The translations under genes were made by a program, and so were the position numbers. From assembly GCF_003202755.1 (NCBI RefSeq), contig NZ_QGLK01000005.1, forward strand, positions 248,001 to 312,000: 64,000 nt of DNA. Direction: 5' to 3'. The number at the start of each line of letters is the position of its first letter. Position 1 is the stretch's first letter. The DNA comes from Bifidobacterium asteroides (GTDB lineage Bacteria; Actinomycetota; Actinomycetes; Actinomycetales; Bifidobacteriaceae). The notes under the pieces were generated by a model that was given only the letters and a program-made list of their open reading frames with translations, did not search any database and was not told where the DNA came from. Shown piece by piece: positions 1 through 8,645 of this stretch.

Positions 1-876
1 CCAATTCAGCCAGTTGCGCCAGAGCAGGTTAGCATGGGCCCGCCAGGAGAAGACTGGCTCCAATCTGGGATCGTCATGGGGGTAGTAGTTGACCGGGAAA
101 GGAACCTGGTCCAGGCCCTTGGCCATGTCGCGCCGGTACTCGTGAGCGAGAGTGTCGCGATCATACTCCCAGTGGCCCAGCACGAAGATCTCTGAGAAAT
201 CCTGGGTGCAGATAAGCCCTGAACCCGACTGAGGACCCCAAGTCAGCACCTGCAGATCCGGACAGGCCCGCACTTGGTCCTCGTCCACCCCGGCCCAGCG
301 GGAGTGGGGCTGCAGGGCAATCTCGTCAAAGCCATTGGTGATGAAGCAGTACTCGTCCTGCAGATACTGAGGAAAGACCCCGAAGACCTTGCAGTCCAGG
401 TCGCGCTTGGCGATGCCGTGGCGGTAGTAGAGCCCGGCCATGGCCCCCCAGCATAGATACATAGTGGAGAAGACGTGGGTAGAGGCCCAGTCCAGAATGC
501 GGGTCAGTTCATCCCAGTAGTCGACTTGCTCGAAGTCCATCTGCTCCACTGGAGCGCCAGTCACGACAAGACCGTCATAACAGTTGTCCTGGAAGGAGTC
601 CAGATTCTCGTAGAACTTGACCAGGTGATCCATGCTGGTGTGCACGGCCTGATGGGTGGAAGTCTTCATGAAGTCAATCTCCACCTGAAGCGGCGACTTG
701 GAAATCAGTCGCAACAGCTGGGTCTCGGTCTCCACCTTGGTAGGCATCAGGTTGAGGATGACCAGCCTGAGCGGACGCATCTCCTGGCGCTCCGCCTCAT
801 GGCTTTCCAGGGCGAAGATGCGCTCCGAATCCAGGATGGATCTGGCCGGCAATCCGGTGGGGATGGTGATAGGCAT
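1..876 (-). CDS. metA: Homoserine O-acetyltransferase (MetA family), 3' end outside window
   Basis: This enzyme acylates homoserine, the committed step of methionine synthesis in the cytosol. The minus-strand frame is open for 292 codons from the ATG at 876 and runs off the left edge, so only the C-terminus (family length about 305-340 aa) is missing. It begins MPITIPTGLPA and contains the nucleophile motif CWGAMAG (Cys near residue 142) and the segment VTGAPVEQM. In that segment residue 111 is Glu. In characterised MetA enzymes Glu111 goes with acetyl-CoA use and Gly111 with succinyl-CoA, so acetyltransferase is the better call even though the family is often named succinyltransferase. No partner gene is visible in the window. 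The family assignment is near certain; the acyl donor is inferred from one residue. Confidence 0.93.
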   Translation of the reverse strand, partial: MPITIPTGLPARSILDSERIFALESHEAERQEMRPLRLVILNLMPTKVETETQLLRLISKSPLQVEIDFMKTSTHQAVHTSMDHLVKFYENLDSFQDNCYDGLVVTGAPVEQMDFEQVDYWDELTRILDWASTHVFSTMYLCWGAMAGLYYRHGIAKRDLDCKVFGVFPQYLQDEYCFITNGFDEIALQPHSRWAGVDEDQVRACPDLQVLTWGPQSGSGLICTQDFSEIFVLGHWEYDRDTLAHEYRRDMAKGLDQVPFPVNYYPHDDPRLEPVFSWRAHANLLWRNWLNW

Positions 877-971
877 GACTCTATTATGGCCCAGCGCAGG
901 CCTTCCCACACACGGACTTGACAAGTGCGCTGGAATCCGTAACATAGATAACTGCTGTGTTGCACAGCCGA

Positions 972-1048
972 CGCGGGGTGGAGCAGTTCGGTAGCTCGCT
1001 GGGCTCATAACCCAGAGGTCTCAGGTTCAAATCCTGACCCCGCTACCA
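972..1048 (+). tRNA. Initiator tRNA-fMet (anticodon CAT)
   Basis: A complete cloverleaf of 77 nt with encoded CCA. The acceptor arms are CGCGGGG and CCCCGCT, leaving a C1:U72 mismatch as in other actinobacterial initiators. The anticodon arm is CTGGG-CTCATAA-CCCAG, carrying the three consecutive G:C pairs that mark initiator tRNA. The T arm includes GGTTCAAATCC. The AT-rich accessory DNA begins directly after it. Confidence 0.97.
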
Positions 1049-1051
1049 AAT

Positions 1052-1090
1052 AAGGCTCGGGATCGTCTGAATTTCGGGCCTTTGTTTTTA
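1052..1090 (+). terminator. Rho-independent terminator after tRNA-fMet
   Basis: The arms AAGGCTCG (1052-1059) and CGGGCCTT (1075-1082) form 8 pairs with one G:U. They are followed at once by TGTTTTTA. The position just behind the tRNA CCA fits termination of the tRNA transcript. Confidence 0.85.
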
Positions 1091-1622
1091 TAACATCTTA
1101 TAGAGCCGAGCTGTAATTAATTATTATTGACTATAAAGTGTACTTAATCTATAAGGCAGCACGAATTCCTTTGAGATTCCTTAGTCTGCCGAACAGACTG
1201 ATAAACCAATCGTTTATACGGCGAAGAGAATAAATCGACAGTTACAAACAAGCGGTAAGCGTGTCATCAAATTCGATGATCTAGCAATGAGCTCCAAGTA
1301 ATAGCTTTCATACCTCTCATATTATTCTATGGCACGCGTGAAGATGCACCGAGTTGTCTCTTCTAAGTTTGGACAAAAATGATCAAAATATACACTCTCG
1401 CCAACAGAGTTAATTTACTCAATAGGATACTATTTTGCCGAACAATCGAAAATTTATTTCCATTTTACTGTTTAAAATTTAATTGTCTGAGCCAAGGAAC
1501 AACACGAAATCGTCTGCCACTATCGACTTCTACGTCTACAAGTCGGCCAGCAATTATGCGTCTTTCTAAGAATCAGACGGTCTGAGTTGAGCATATCAGC
1601 TCTGTGCCTCCAACCTCAGAAA
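1091..1622. other. AT-rich gene-free stretch with a promoter-like site and two hairpins
   Basis: No convincing gene is seen here, and base composition is clearly more AT-rich than the core. A promoter-like pair TTGACT (1127-1132) / TATAAG (1150-1155) has an exact 17-bp spacer. Two hairpins lie just downstream: AGTCTG/CAGACT (1183-1188, 1194-1199) and ATAAAC/GTTTAT (1201-1206, 1212-1217). No ORF with a ribosome-binding site follows, so this could be a small RNA or leftover DNA. A 68-codon frame at 1379-1585 has no recognisable protein features and is not called. Confidence 0.4.
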
Positions 1623-1651
1623 TTGCCTCCGGCAAGCAGATGTGGTATTAA
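1623..1651 (+). promoter_or_regulatory. Probable promoter of the LacI-family regulator gene
   Basis: A -35-like TTGCCT (1623-1628) and a -10-like TATTAA (1646-1651) are separated by exactly 17 bp. The predicted start of transcription falls just before the 14-bp operator at 1669-1682. A regulator bound there would block early elongation of its own gene. Confidence 0.5.
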
Positions 1652-1668
1652 TAGAAATTAACAAGACA

Positions 1669-1682
1669 TGGAAACGTTTCCA
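1669..1682. promoter_or_regulatory. LacI-family operator (14-bp perfect palindrome)
   Basis: TGGAAACGTTTCCA is a perfect palindrome with the central CG typical of LacI/GalR operators. It lies 15 bp before the ATG of the LacI-family gene at 1698, so negative autoregulation is likely. No second copy was seen before the isomerase gene at 2791, which suggests the downstream genes are controlled through read-through from this promoter. Confidence 0.85.
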
Positions 1683-1697
1683 CGATGAGGTGACCCG

Positions 1698-2681
1698 ATG
1701 ACAACAATCAAAGATGTGGCCGCGAGGGCCGGGGTATCTCTAGGAACTGCTTCTAGAGTGCTTTCCAAGAGCCCCCATACATCGGCCGATTCTAGGGCAA
1801 AAGTCATGCAGGCAGCCAAGCAATTGGGTTACGTCGCCAATGGCCCGGCCCAATCCCTTAGGCGGGCACGGACTAACATTCTGGGCTTGCTCATATCCGA
1901 TATTCGTAATCCATTTTTTGCTCGTTTAGCTCTTTCTGCGGAAAAAGAAGCCCGTAAATCTGGATACATGGTTGTCTACGGTAATGCCAACGAAGATGCA
2001 GACACTGCCGATGAAATCGTCCAGGTCTTCTCCCAGCAGCGAGTTGATGGGGTCCTTTTCTCCCCTCAAGGCATTATGACTCCTCATATTCAATCATTCT
2101 TGAAAACAGGAACTCCGTTGGTTCTACTCAACCGTCACCTTGAAGGTATAGAGGCGCCATATTTTGGTACAGACAACGTCCAAGGCATGAATCAGATCCT
2201 GCAATACCTACACGAACGCAAACATAAAAGGGTGGCATTTGTTTCAGGTCCTACTACCATATCGACGGGCTTGGAACGGTATAGAACATTTATGGAAGGC
2301 AGAGATAGTTTCGGATTCGATCCTGATCCTAGGCTGGTTCAGATAGGCAATTTCTTAGCAGAAGGTGGTTATCGTGCTGCTCAAGACATCATCCGTTCTG
2401 GCCTGAAACCATCGGCCATAATAGGCGCTAACGGCGAGACGACGGTGGGCATACTCCATGCATTACATGATTGCTTAAGTACCAAAGAAGCGAGGCGGAT
2501 AGAAATCGTCTCCTTCGACGACATGGAGTGGTTTGACTTTATCAGTCCCCGCATCAGTGCTGTTCGCAACGACGCAACTTCAATTGGCAGAGAAGGGGCC
2601 AAGGGATTGATCAAGCTCATTCAGGGGAAGAGAGTGGAATCCAAGATGATCCCTACCCAGTTCATCAATCGCTCCACTTGA
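1698..2681 (+). CDS. LacI/GalR-family transcriptional regulator
   Basis: A DNA-binding repressor expected to respond to a sugar or sugar phosphate. It has 327 aa, the normal family length. The N-terminal helix-turn-helix reads TIKDVAARAGVSLGTASRVL (residues 3-22), followed by the hinge segment ending SLRRARTNILGLL. The rest is a periplasmic-binding-protein-like sensor domain, with ISDIRNPFFARL near residue 67 and EIVSFDD near residue 273. The ATG follows GAGGTGA and lies directly behind a perfect palindromic operator. It heads the run lacI - rpiB-like - MHS transporter, all on the plus strand, so it probably controls uptake and isomerisation of one carbohydrate. The effector is unknown. The following gene starts 109 bp after the stop. 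Confidence 0.92.
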   Translation: MTTIKDVAARAGVSLGTASRVLSKSPHTSADSRAKVMQAAKQLGYVANGPAQSLRRARTNILGLLISDIRNPFFARLALSAEKEARKSGYMVVYGNANEDADTADEIVQVFSQQRVDGVLFSPQGIMTPHIQSFLKTGTPLVLLNRHLEGIEAPYFGTDNVQGMNQILQYLHERKHKRVAFVSGPTTISTGLERYRTFMEGRDSFGFDPDPRLVQIGNFLAEGGYRAAQDIIRSGLKPSAIIGANGETTVGILHALHDCLSTKEARRIEIVSFDDMEWFDFISPRISAVRNDATSIGREGAKGLIKLIQGKRVESKMIPTQFINRST

Positions 2682-2790
2682 TGTGTTTTTTTACGTGGCA
2701 TATCCCTACTGTTCGCTGAAGCACAGTCTGACGAAAAGTCGTGAGGGAAGGGACTGCCTTTCTCTCAAGAGCAAAGAAAGGAAAGAAATA

Positions 2791-3276
2791 ATGAAGGTAG
2801 CATTAGGGGCTGATCATGCTGGATTCCCTCTCAAAGATGAAGTCAGAAAGGCCATTGAGGCAGCTGGCCATCAGGTGATCGACTGCGGTACCAACAGCAC
2901 TGATCCTGTTGATTTCCCGGACATTACGCAAGCGACCTGCAAGAAGGTCGTGACCGGGGAGGCAGAACGAGCCATTCTAGTCTGCGGCACCGGGCAAGGC
3001 GGTGTCATGGCAGCCAACAAGATTCCAGGTATTCGCTGTGGTTTCGCTCACGAGACCTACTCGGCTCATCAATCAGTTGAGCACGACAACGCAAATGCAA
3101 TAGCTATGGGAGCCTGGCTTGTCCCTCATGCCCTGGTTCCAGATATCGTCTCCGCCTTTCTCAACGCGCGTTTCGACAATGACGAAGATACCCGCAGACG
3201 TGTAACCAAACTTAATGCCATGGATCGGATAGAGGTTACTGGGGGCCACGGAAAAGAAGAGGAGAAATCAAAGTGA
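2791..3276 (+). CDS. RpiB/LacA/LacB-family sugar-phosphate isomerase
   Basis: Aldose-ketose isomerase of the ribose-5-phosphate isomerase B fold, 161 aa from the ATG at 2791. That ATG is preceded by AAGAAAGGAAAG; an upstream in-frame extension to 2683 has no ribosome-binding site and no homology. Family motifs are GADHAGFPLKDE (residues 6-17), DFPDI, the catalytic-loop CGTGQGG with its Cys, and HDNANAIAMG. The C-terminus is extended and charged (KEEEKSK). It overlaps the transporter start by four bases (GTGA), which indicates translational coupling. The family handles ribose-5-P, allose-6-P, galactose-6-P or tetrose-P, and the substrate cannot be read from sequence. The LacI-MHS context argues for a dedicated catabolic role rather than the housekeeping pentose pathway. 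Confidence 0.88.
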   Translation: MKVALGADHAGFPLKDEVRKAIEAAGHQVIDCGTNSTDPVDFPDITQATCKKVVTGEAERAILVCGTGQGGVMAANKIPGIRCGFAHETYSAHQSVEHDNANAIAMGAWLVPHALVPDIVSAFLNARFDNDEDTRRRVTKLNAMDRIEVTGGHGKEEEKSK

Positions 3277-4613
3277 AACAGGCTCCAACCGAACAAGAAG
3301 AAAAAGTCTTAGGGTCAAAAGACCGACTAGAGACATCCATCGCTGCAGGCATAGGAACATGTGTGGAAAACTATGACTTCATAGCTTACAGCACAGCAGC
3401 AGCCCTATATTTTGGCACTGATTTCTTTCCTGCAGGGAACCGTTTCATCAGCACTATGCTGGCCTTTGCAACTTTGGCAGTCGGCTTCGTCATGCGTCCC
3501 ATCGGCGGAGCAGTCGGCGGTTATCTGGCCGATAAGCATGGCAGAAAACCAGTACTGGTGGGTGCCCTCTTGGTCATGGGAGGGTCTACCTTTCTGATTG
3601 GTCTAATGCCAACCTATGCGGCTATCGGTCTGGCAGCTCCAATCATCTTGACACTGATCCGCATGATACAGGGGCTTGCCTTCGGTGCCGAATGGGGAGG
3701 CGCTATAACTATGGCCTATGAGCATGCTCCTTGGAACAGGCGAGGCATGTACTCCGCAATCCCCCAATCCGGAAATCCATTAGGCATCGCTCTCGCCTCC
3801 GGGATGTTCGCTCTCTGTGCCTTTCTGCCAGGTGATTGGCGTTGGCGTATACCCTTTTTACTGAGCGCACTACTAGTCGTCGTCGGCCTTATCGTTCGGT
3901 CCAAGCTCTCAGAATCCCCTGAATTCCAAGAGGCTCAAGCAAGCGGCAAGACCGAAAAGAACCCACTGGCCACCTCAGTACATCGGGATTGGAAAGGTAT
4001 TCTACGGGTGATCTCTTTGAGAATCGTAGAATCATTTGCGTACTATCTGACCGCCACATACCTTCTAAACTACATCTCGGAGCAAGAGCCCGATATGCGA
4101 CCGGTTGCGCTGAATGCCATAACCATAGCCAGCATCGTAGCTATTTTTGCCACCTTTTTTGCCGGCAGTTTGACTGATCATGTCGGAAGACGACCCATCT
4201 ACATTGCAGCTTGTATTGCCGCCTTAGCTTTTGCCTTCCCCATGTATTTGCTAACTAATGATCACAAGCCTGTATTGATTACGATAGTCTTTATCATAGG
4301 GATTGGGATTATCCATGCCTCATTCACAGGCGTACAGGGGTCACTCTTGACCGAACAGTTCAAAACTTCCACTCGCACTTCAGGTGCATCCCTTGGCTAC
4401 CAGGTCGCTGCCGCGCTAGGAGGGTTCGCCCCCATGCTGGCGACGGCTATGGTAAATGCCTTCGGGTGGCCAGGCGCCTCCATGCTCTATATGGCCGCTG
4501 CTCTTGTGGGCTTGATCGGAATTCTCTCCACAAAGGAAACCTATGGAAAAAGCGAGCGGACAAGAGTCAATAATCTTGTGCGCCAGGCTAAAGCGAATCA
4601 AATCAATAAATAA
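3273..4613 (+). CDS. MFS transporter of the metabolite:H+ symporter (MHS) type
   Basis: A cytoplasmic-membrane secondary transporter, 446 aa, with about twelve hydrophobic segments. The MHS/ProP-KgtP-like subfamily is suggested by the N-terminal ENYDFIAYSTAAALYF, by RPIGGAVGGYLADKHGRKP between the second and third helices, and by the strongly conserved GLAFGAEWGGA. The second half carries the matching loop GSLTDHVGRRP. The start is GTG at 3273, overlapping the isomerase stop, with GGAG twelve bases upstream. MHS members usually carry carboxylates, osmolytes or sugar acids with protons. The isomerase partner points to a sugar or sugar acid, but the substrate is not determinable. A strong hairpin follows the stop. 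Confidence 0.88.
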   Translation: MKQAPTEQEEKVLGSKDRLETSIAAGIGTCVENYDFIAYSTAAALYFGTDFFPAGNRFISTMLAFATLAVGFVMRPIGGAVGGYLADKHGRKPVLVGALLVMGGSTFLIGLMPTYAAIGLAAPIILTLIRMIQGLAFGAEWGGAITMAYEHAPWNRRGMYSAIPQSGNPLGIALASGMFALCAFLPGDWRWRIPFLLSALLVVVGLIVRSKLSESPEFQEAQASGKTEKNPLATSVHRDWKGILRVISLRIVESFAYYLTATYLLNYISEQEPDMRPVALNAITIASIVAIFATFFAGSLTDHVGRRPIYIAACIAALAFAFPMYLLTNDHKPVLITIVFIIGIGIIHASFTGVQGSLLTEQFKTSTRTSGASLGYQVAAALGGFAPMLATAMVNAFGWPGASMLYMAAALVGLIGILSTKETYGKSERTRVNNLVRQAKANQINK

Positions 4614-4616
4614 AGG

Positions 4617-4647
4617 TTGGGGTTTCTGATAAAGGCAGAAACCCCAA
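4617..4647 (+). terminator. Terminator-like hairpin after the MHS transporter gene
   Basis: A perfect 12-bp stem, TTGGGGTTTCTG with CAGAAACCCCAA, around a 7-nt loop, three bases after the transporter stop codon. There is no clear T-run behind it, so it may work with Rho or as an mRNA 3'-end stabiliser. Confidence 0.6.
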
Positions 4648-6129
4648 ATGTCTGAAAGCCATGGCGACGTACACACTGACTAGGAGGTGCGCCGCCACAT
4701 TCATATGCAGACGTAGACATTCTAGCCCCTGTGGAATTACGGGCCACTCAGAATAATCTCAACAAGATAATGACAAACACGTCCAAGGAATCCATAAAAC
4801 GCTGATGGTCACATACGGTGGGTGATCAACCAGAGAACCCTCGCGATCTCGTAAATCTGGAAACCAGAGGCTGTGTAACTAGCTAAAAATGGCAATCCTG
4901 GATAAAGCATATGAGCCAACAACGCTGATGCTCATCGGTTGCAGAAACTAATGTCATACGAATCATGTGACATTCCACTTTTATAACTGTTGAGAATGAA
5001 TATATAGAACTTAGCCTATTGGATAAACCATTATTGAAGTACTTTCCATGAAATGCCTCGAATGACGCATCATTACCAGTAAGACTGCGAAAAACCGGCA
5101 TATGGAAAATACCACCCAATCCATGCAATAACTTTATGAGTGAAGATATCCCCATCGCATTTAAGTGTGATATGACCGTGCATGTCACAAATCGGGTGAA
5201 CTTTCCTGCTGGACCAGAAACAACTACCGTCCACATTGCATCTTATTGCTTATGCGAGAAAACAACTCACCTAGAGAAATCGAGGTATAAAGGCAATGTC
5301 ACGTCACCAAGGTGAGAGAAAAAGTGCTCCAGGTGAACATCGACGTTGCTGTCGTATCTCATAATTTAATTAATAAGGTGCATACTACAAGAATTCTCCC
5401 AAGAAGAATGATGCCGACATCCATGGGACCGACAAATGGGTTTTCGTGCTTGCTATCCGATTTCTGGTTGAGCGCGCTGGAGTCGTCGTCATTTTCGTCG
5501 GTGTTCCCCTCAAACACCGGTAAGGGAGAAAATACTCTGGGCTTTGCTTGCCGTGGCTCTTGTAGCTGTTTGGAGTCAACCGTGGGTAACCCCAATTCAG
5601 CTTGTACACTGCACCTCTCCTACAAATTCATCTTGGAAATGACGGCGTGTGCTGTCGTTAGTCTGGCATACTAAGCAATCTACGGAGGTAGAGCTGCCGA
5701 GTTTTCTTCGCTGCAGCTTTTGGGATTTGGTCTTTATATTATAGGCATCCATCTGCAAGGCAGATGGATGCCTATAAAGCAGTAAGTACACTTGATTTTT
5801 TGGACCCAATGGCCGTCGGTCGACAATACTGCTTGTTCCAACTGAAAAACGGTAAGGCGAAGGAATACGAGACAGTACCTACTCAACTTAGCTCGTCCAA
5901 AAGCTCGCTGCACAAATCCAACTACGTAAGTATCGAGCCCAAACCCCAACCCTTGCTACTAATAAAACTGAAACTAAATTCACTCATATTCCGGCTCTTT
6001 TCTTATATCTGGCTAGTCAAAGTTCTTAGCAGGTAAGTGGCAAAAAGCTTGGATGCTCCTTCGCGAAGTAGACTTCTCGAACTTGCTAGCATAATTGCAT
6101 CTGCACCAAGGAAGGCCAAGGGGGCTTAA
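4648..6129. other. 1.5-kb gene desert, AT-rich, possibly eroded coding DNA
   Basis: No frame here gives a recognisable protein. The longest minus-strand frames are 117 codons (4883-5236) and 78 codons (5359-5595). The second has an acidic middle (NTDENDDDSS) and one hydrophobic segment (VGIILLGRILVVCTLLIKL), so it could be a small membrane protein or a remnant, but it has no clear ribosome-binding site. The long perfect hairpin at 5739-5777 is listed separately. The stretch separates the LacI-controlled operon from a broken aldo/keto reductase gene, which fits a region losing genes. Confidence 0.4.
5739..5777. repeat. Perfect 18-bp inverted repeat with 3-nt loop
   Basis: TTATAGGCATCCATCTGC (5739-5756) is the exact reverse complement of the segment at 5760-5777, with AAG between. 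It has no T-run on either side and sits far from any gene end. It could be a terminator left from a lost gene, a miniature mobile or REP-like element, or a protected RNA hairpin. Only one copy was noticed in the window. Confidence 0.8.
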
Positions 6130-7114
6130 ATGCAATACACAAAACTGGGCGAAACGGGCATCAACATATCGAAGATCTGCGTGGGGTGCATGAGCTTCGG
6201 CAAACCAGGCACCATGCATGACTGGACACTGGATGAGGAAGGGACCGACGCGGTCGTTGCGCACGCACTGGACCTGGGCATCACCTTCTTTGATACAGCC
6301 AACGGCTACTCGGCTGGGACCAGTGAGGAATATCTGGGAAAGGCGCTTAGAAAGCATACAAGCCGCGACCGGGTGGTCATCGCCTCCAAGGTCCACTTCA
6401 ATGAGGGACGGCTTTCGTCCAAGGCCATCCATCGCGAGATCGATGGAACGCTCAGGCGACTGGGCACCGACTACCTGGACCTCTATATCATCCACAGGTT
6501 CGACTATGAAACGCCAATCGAGGAGACCGTGGAAGCGCTCAACGATCTGGTCCAAGCCGGCAAGGTGCGAGCGCTGGGCGCCTCGGCCATGTACGCCAGC
6601 CAATTTCAGGATATGCAGAAAGTCGCTCGAGACAACGGCTGGACCCCTTTCAGCGCCATGGAGAACCATTACAACCTGCTTTACCGGGAGGACGAGAAAG
6701 ACGGGCGTCTCACTCATGCCCTACAGCCCTCTGGCCGCCGGCCATCTGACACGGCCCACCTGGACCGCCGACACACTGCGCAGCGCCACTGATAAGGTCT
6801 CGCGCGGCAAATACGACCGGGCCGAAGACAACGACCTTGCCATCATTGACCGTGTGCAAAAGGCGGCAGAGCGGCACAACGTTCCTATGGCCCGGGTAGC
6901 CATCGCCTGGCAGTGGGCCAAAGGCGTCGCCTCACCGATCATCGGCGCCACCAAAGCCCATCATCTTGACGATGTTGTGGCTGCGCTGGATTTGGAACTC
7001 ACGCCTGAGGAGATCGCCTCCATGGAGGAGCCCTACCTGCCGCATGAGACAGTGGGAGCCATCGACAGCAATCCTCCTGAAGGCGTGGTGCTGCTGGACG
7101 CGGAGGAGAATTAA
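6130..7114 (+). pseudogene. Aldo/keto reductase, disrupted by an internal deletion and frameshift
   Basis: NADPH-dependent carbonyl reductase family. The first frame (from ATG 6130, behind AAGGGGGC) runs from MQYTKLGETGINISKICVGC through FDTANGYS, IASKVHF and IIHRFDYETP to HYNLLYREDEKDG, holding the expected Asp/Tyr/Lys/His tetrad. Near 6700 the reading frame shifts, and the second frame carries on with GVSLMPYSPLAAGHL, PIIGATKAHHLDDVV and a normal C-terminus ending at 7114. Intact relatives have about ten residues between YREDE and GVSLMPYSP, of which only about two remain. The lesion therefore looks like a small out-of-frame deletion rather than a single miscalled base. The 220-aa product of frame one would lack the last third of the barrel. 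Confidence 0.85.
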
Positions 7115-7247
7115 CGCAATCCCCCCTGGCCTGGAGCATAGGCATGTTGAATCTAATGACTTGTGATTCATTGCCAAATCATACATTTATTGCTGTGCCA
7201 GACCCGGGGAACAGCTTAAGGAAAAGTCCTGATAGACTCGGGTCGGT

Positions 7248-8204
7248 CTATAGTTCGACACAACCGTCCGCATCCTCCAGATCCGCTGAATCATCCGAAT
7301 CCTCGCTAATTTCTAGAACAGTCAGGGCATCAGAGGTCTCAGTATCTTCAGAATCTGCTGGCGTATTCAACGTTTCCGATGCCTGTGGATTCCCGGATGT
7401 CTGCGAATTGACCATGTCTAAATCCAGTACCTTTTTATAGTCGCGATCCGCATCAGACTGTGAATAGCCAAAGTGAGCCTCATCCATAACGGAAATCAGG
7501 TGCATACCCATAGGGCGCATAGTTGTCCAGGTAATCCCTCCCGACACCACTCCACCAATTATCGGCACAGCCTTGGAAACCCCTTTGGCAAAGACGCTTT
7601 TAGTCATTTTTACGGACATGGTCTTGGCTACCGATTTGACGATCGGATAGATCACTCCTTTTGTCAAGGCCTTCTGTGGCAGATGCTTCAAGGCTGATTT
7701 CCCCAGTTGCGTGGAGATCAAACGCACCGCCGAACTGGCACCAGCGGCGCCAAGCATGACACCGAGGTATAAAAGCAATTGATTCCCGATCACCTCATCA
7801 TCTGGCAGGGCACCTTCCCAGAAATCCTCCTCTCCATACAGATAGGCGATCTCTTGGGCTGTTATAAAAGCAAAACCGTAGAACTGGGCCGCATCTCCTG
7901 GAATTGTGACAGCCATGGTAATCCCTCCCGGCACTCCAGCCAAGAAAGATGCACTAGTGGATTGCCCTGTTCTTTTCAGGACGATTTGCCGTGCCATCTT
8001 ATAAAGAATCTTCCGATCACAACCCGCGGCCACGGGGCCCCTCTTCACTATGTCTTCAATGACCTGCCGTGGAGCGCTAGCGAACTGCTCACGTAGAAAC
8101 CGCTCACGATCTACTTTCATCCCCGGAATTCGCATAGCCTGATTCAGCACCACCATCAAGGGTTTCCCGCCATCTTTAGAGCTTTCGGTGTTTTCCTTCG
8201 CCAT
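7248..8204 (-). CDS. EcsC-like protein of unknown function
   Basis: 318 aa, starting at an ATG preceded by GGAGAAGG on the minus strand. The middle is rich in Gly/Ala and hydrophobic stretches, such as SASFLAGVPGGITMAVTIPG near residue 83 and KAVPIIGGVVSGGITWTTMRP near residue 215. These resemble the proposed membrane-associating segments of EcsC-family proteins. The C-terminal 55 residues are acidic and Ser/Asp-rich (EDSDDSADLEDADGC) and probably disordered. The gene stands alone between a broken aldo/keto reductase gene and the large adhesin gene. EcsC is a tentative family call; the biochemical role of the family is not settled. Confidence 0.55.
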   Translation of the reverse strand: MAKENTESSKDGGKPLMVVLNQAMRIPGMKVDRERFLREQFASAPRQVIEDIVKRGPVAAGCDRKILYKMARQIVLKRTGQSTSASFLAGVPGGITMAVTIPGDAAQFYGFAFITAQEIAYLYGEEDFWEGALPDDEVIGNQLLLYLGVMLGAAGASSAVRLISTQLGKSALKHLPQKALTKGVIYPIVKSVAKTMSVKMTKSVFAKGVSKAVPIIGGVVSGGITWTTMRPMGMHLISVMDEAHFGYSQSDADRDYKKVLDLDMVNSQTSGNPQASETLNTPADSEDTETSDALTVLEISEDSDDSADLEDADGCVEL

Positions 8205-8645
8205 CGCTAACCTTCTCCACCGCCATCCTTGGCCGATATTTTACGGGGTCAATAGTATCCAAGAAACCAGACGATCACATCCATAACCGCTGCACTCAAG
8301 CGTGAGGCTGACAATTTACCAAGCAGCCGTCCGCCTCAGCCGTTGAATGTTTTAATACGGACAGCACAATCATTTGTTCAGCCAAACTTTCATTTTGCCT
8401 ATTACTGATTTCTCGAGGCAGAAATGACATAAGACTCTGAAGATATCTGGGAATGGCCAAAATAACTGACGTTCGCCTGACGAATAGCCGACACACCCTG
8501 CCTTGGATCCGGAGCAGGCCGGTATCGCTCTCCCAGATCTATCTGCCCTGCGACAGGTCGAGACCGACCCTGGTCTGCCGACCAGCCTCATTAAGCCAAT
8601 CGGCAGACCAAGATGCACATACGGGTCTCTGTACTTGTTCCAGGG
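8205..8645. other. Gene-free stretch with an inverted repeat
   Basis: No supported gene. It holds an 11-bp inverted repeat, TGGTCTGCCGA (8571-8581) with TCGGCAGACCA (8600-8610), about 40 bp beyond the stop of the adhesin gene. There is no T-run on the minus side, so a role as its transcript terminator is possible but weak. Short frames here look like antisense noise. Confidence 0.45.

Noticed and set aside
475..921. Plus-strand frames over the metA region
   Set aside because: The minus strand encodes an unmistakable MetA; these are antisense shadows without ribosome-binding sites.
972..1048. tRNA-fMet as a proven phage or element attachment site
   Set aside because: No repeat of the tRNA 3' end and no integrase gene were found in the window.
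1379..1585. 68-codon plus-strand frame in AT-rich DNA
   Set aside because: No ribosome-binding site, no domain, atypical composition; chance frame.
4883..5236. 117-codon minus-strand frame
   Set aside because: No recognisable motif or start signal, in a region full of short overlapping frames.
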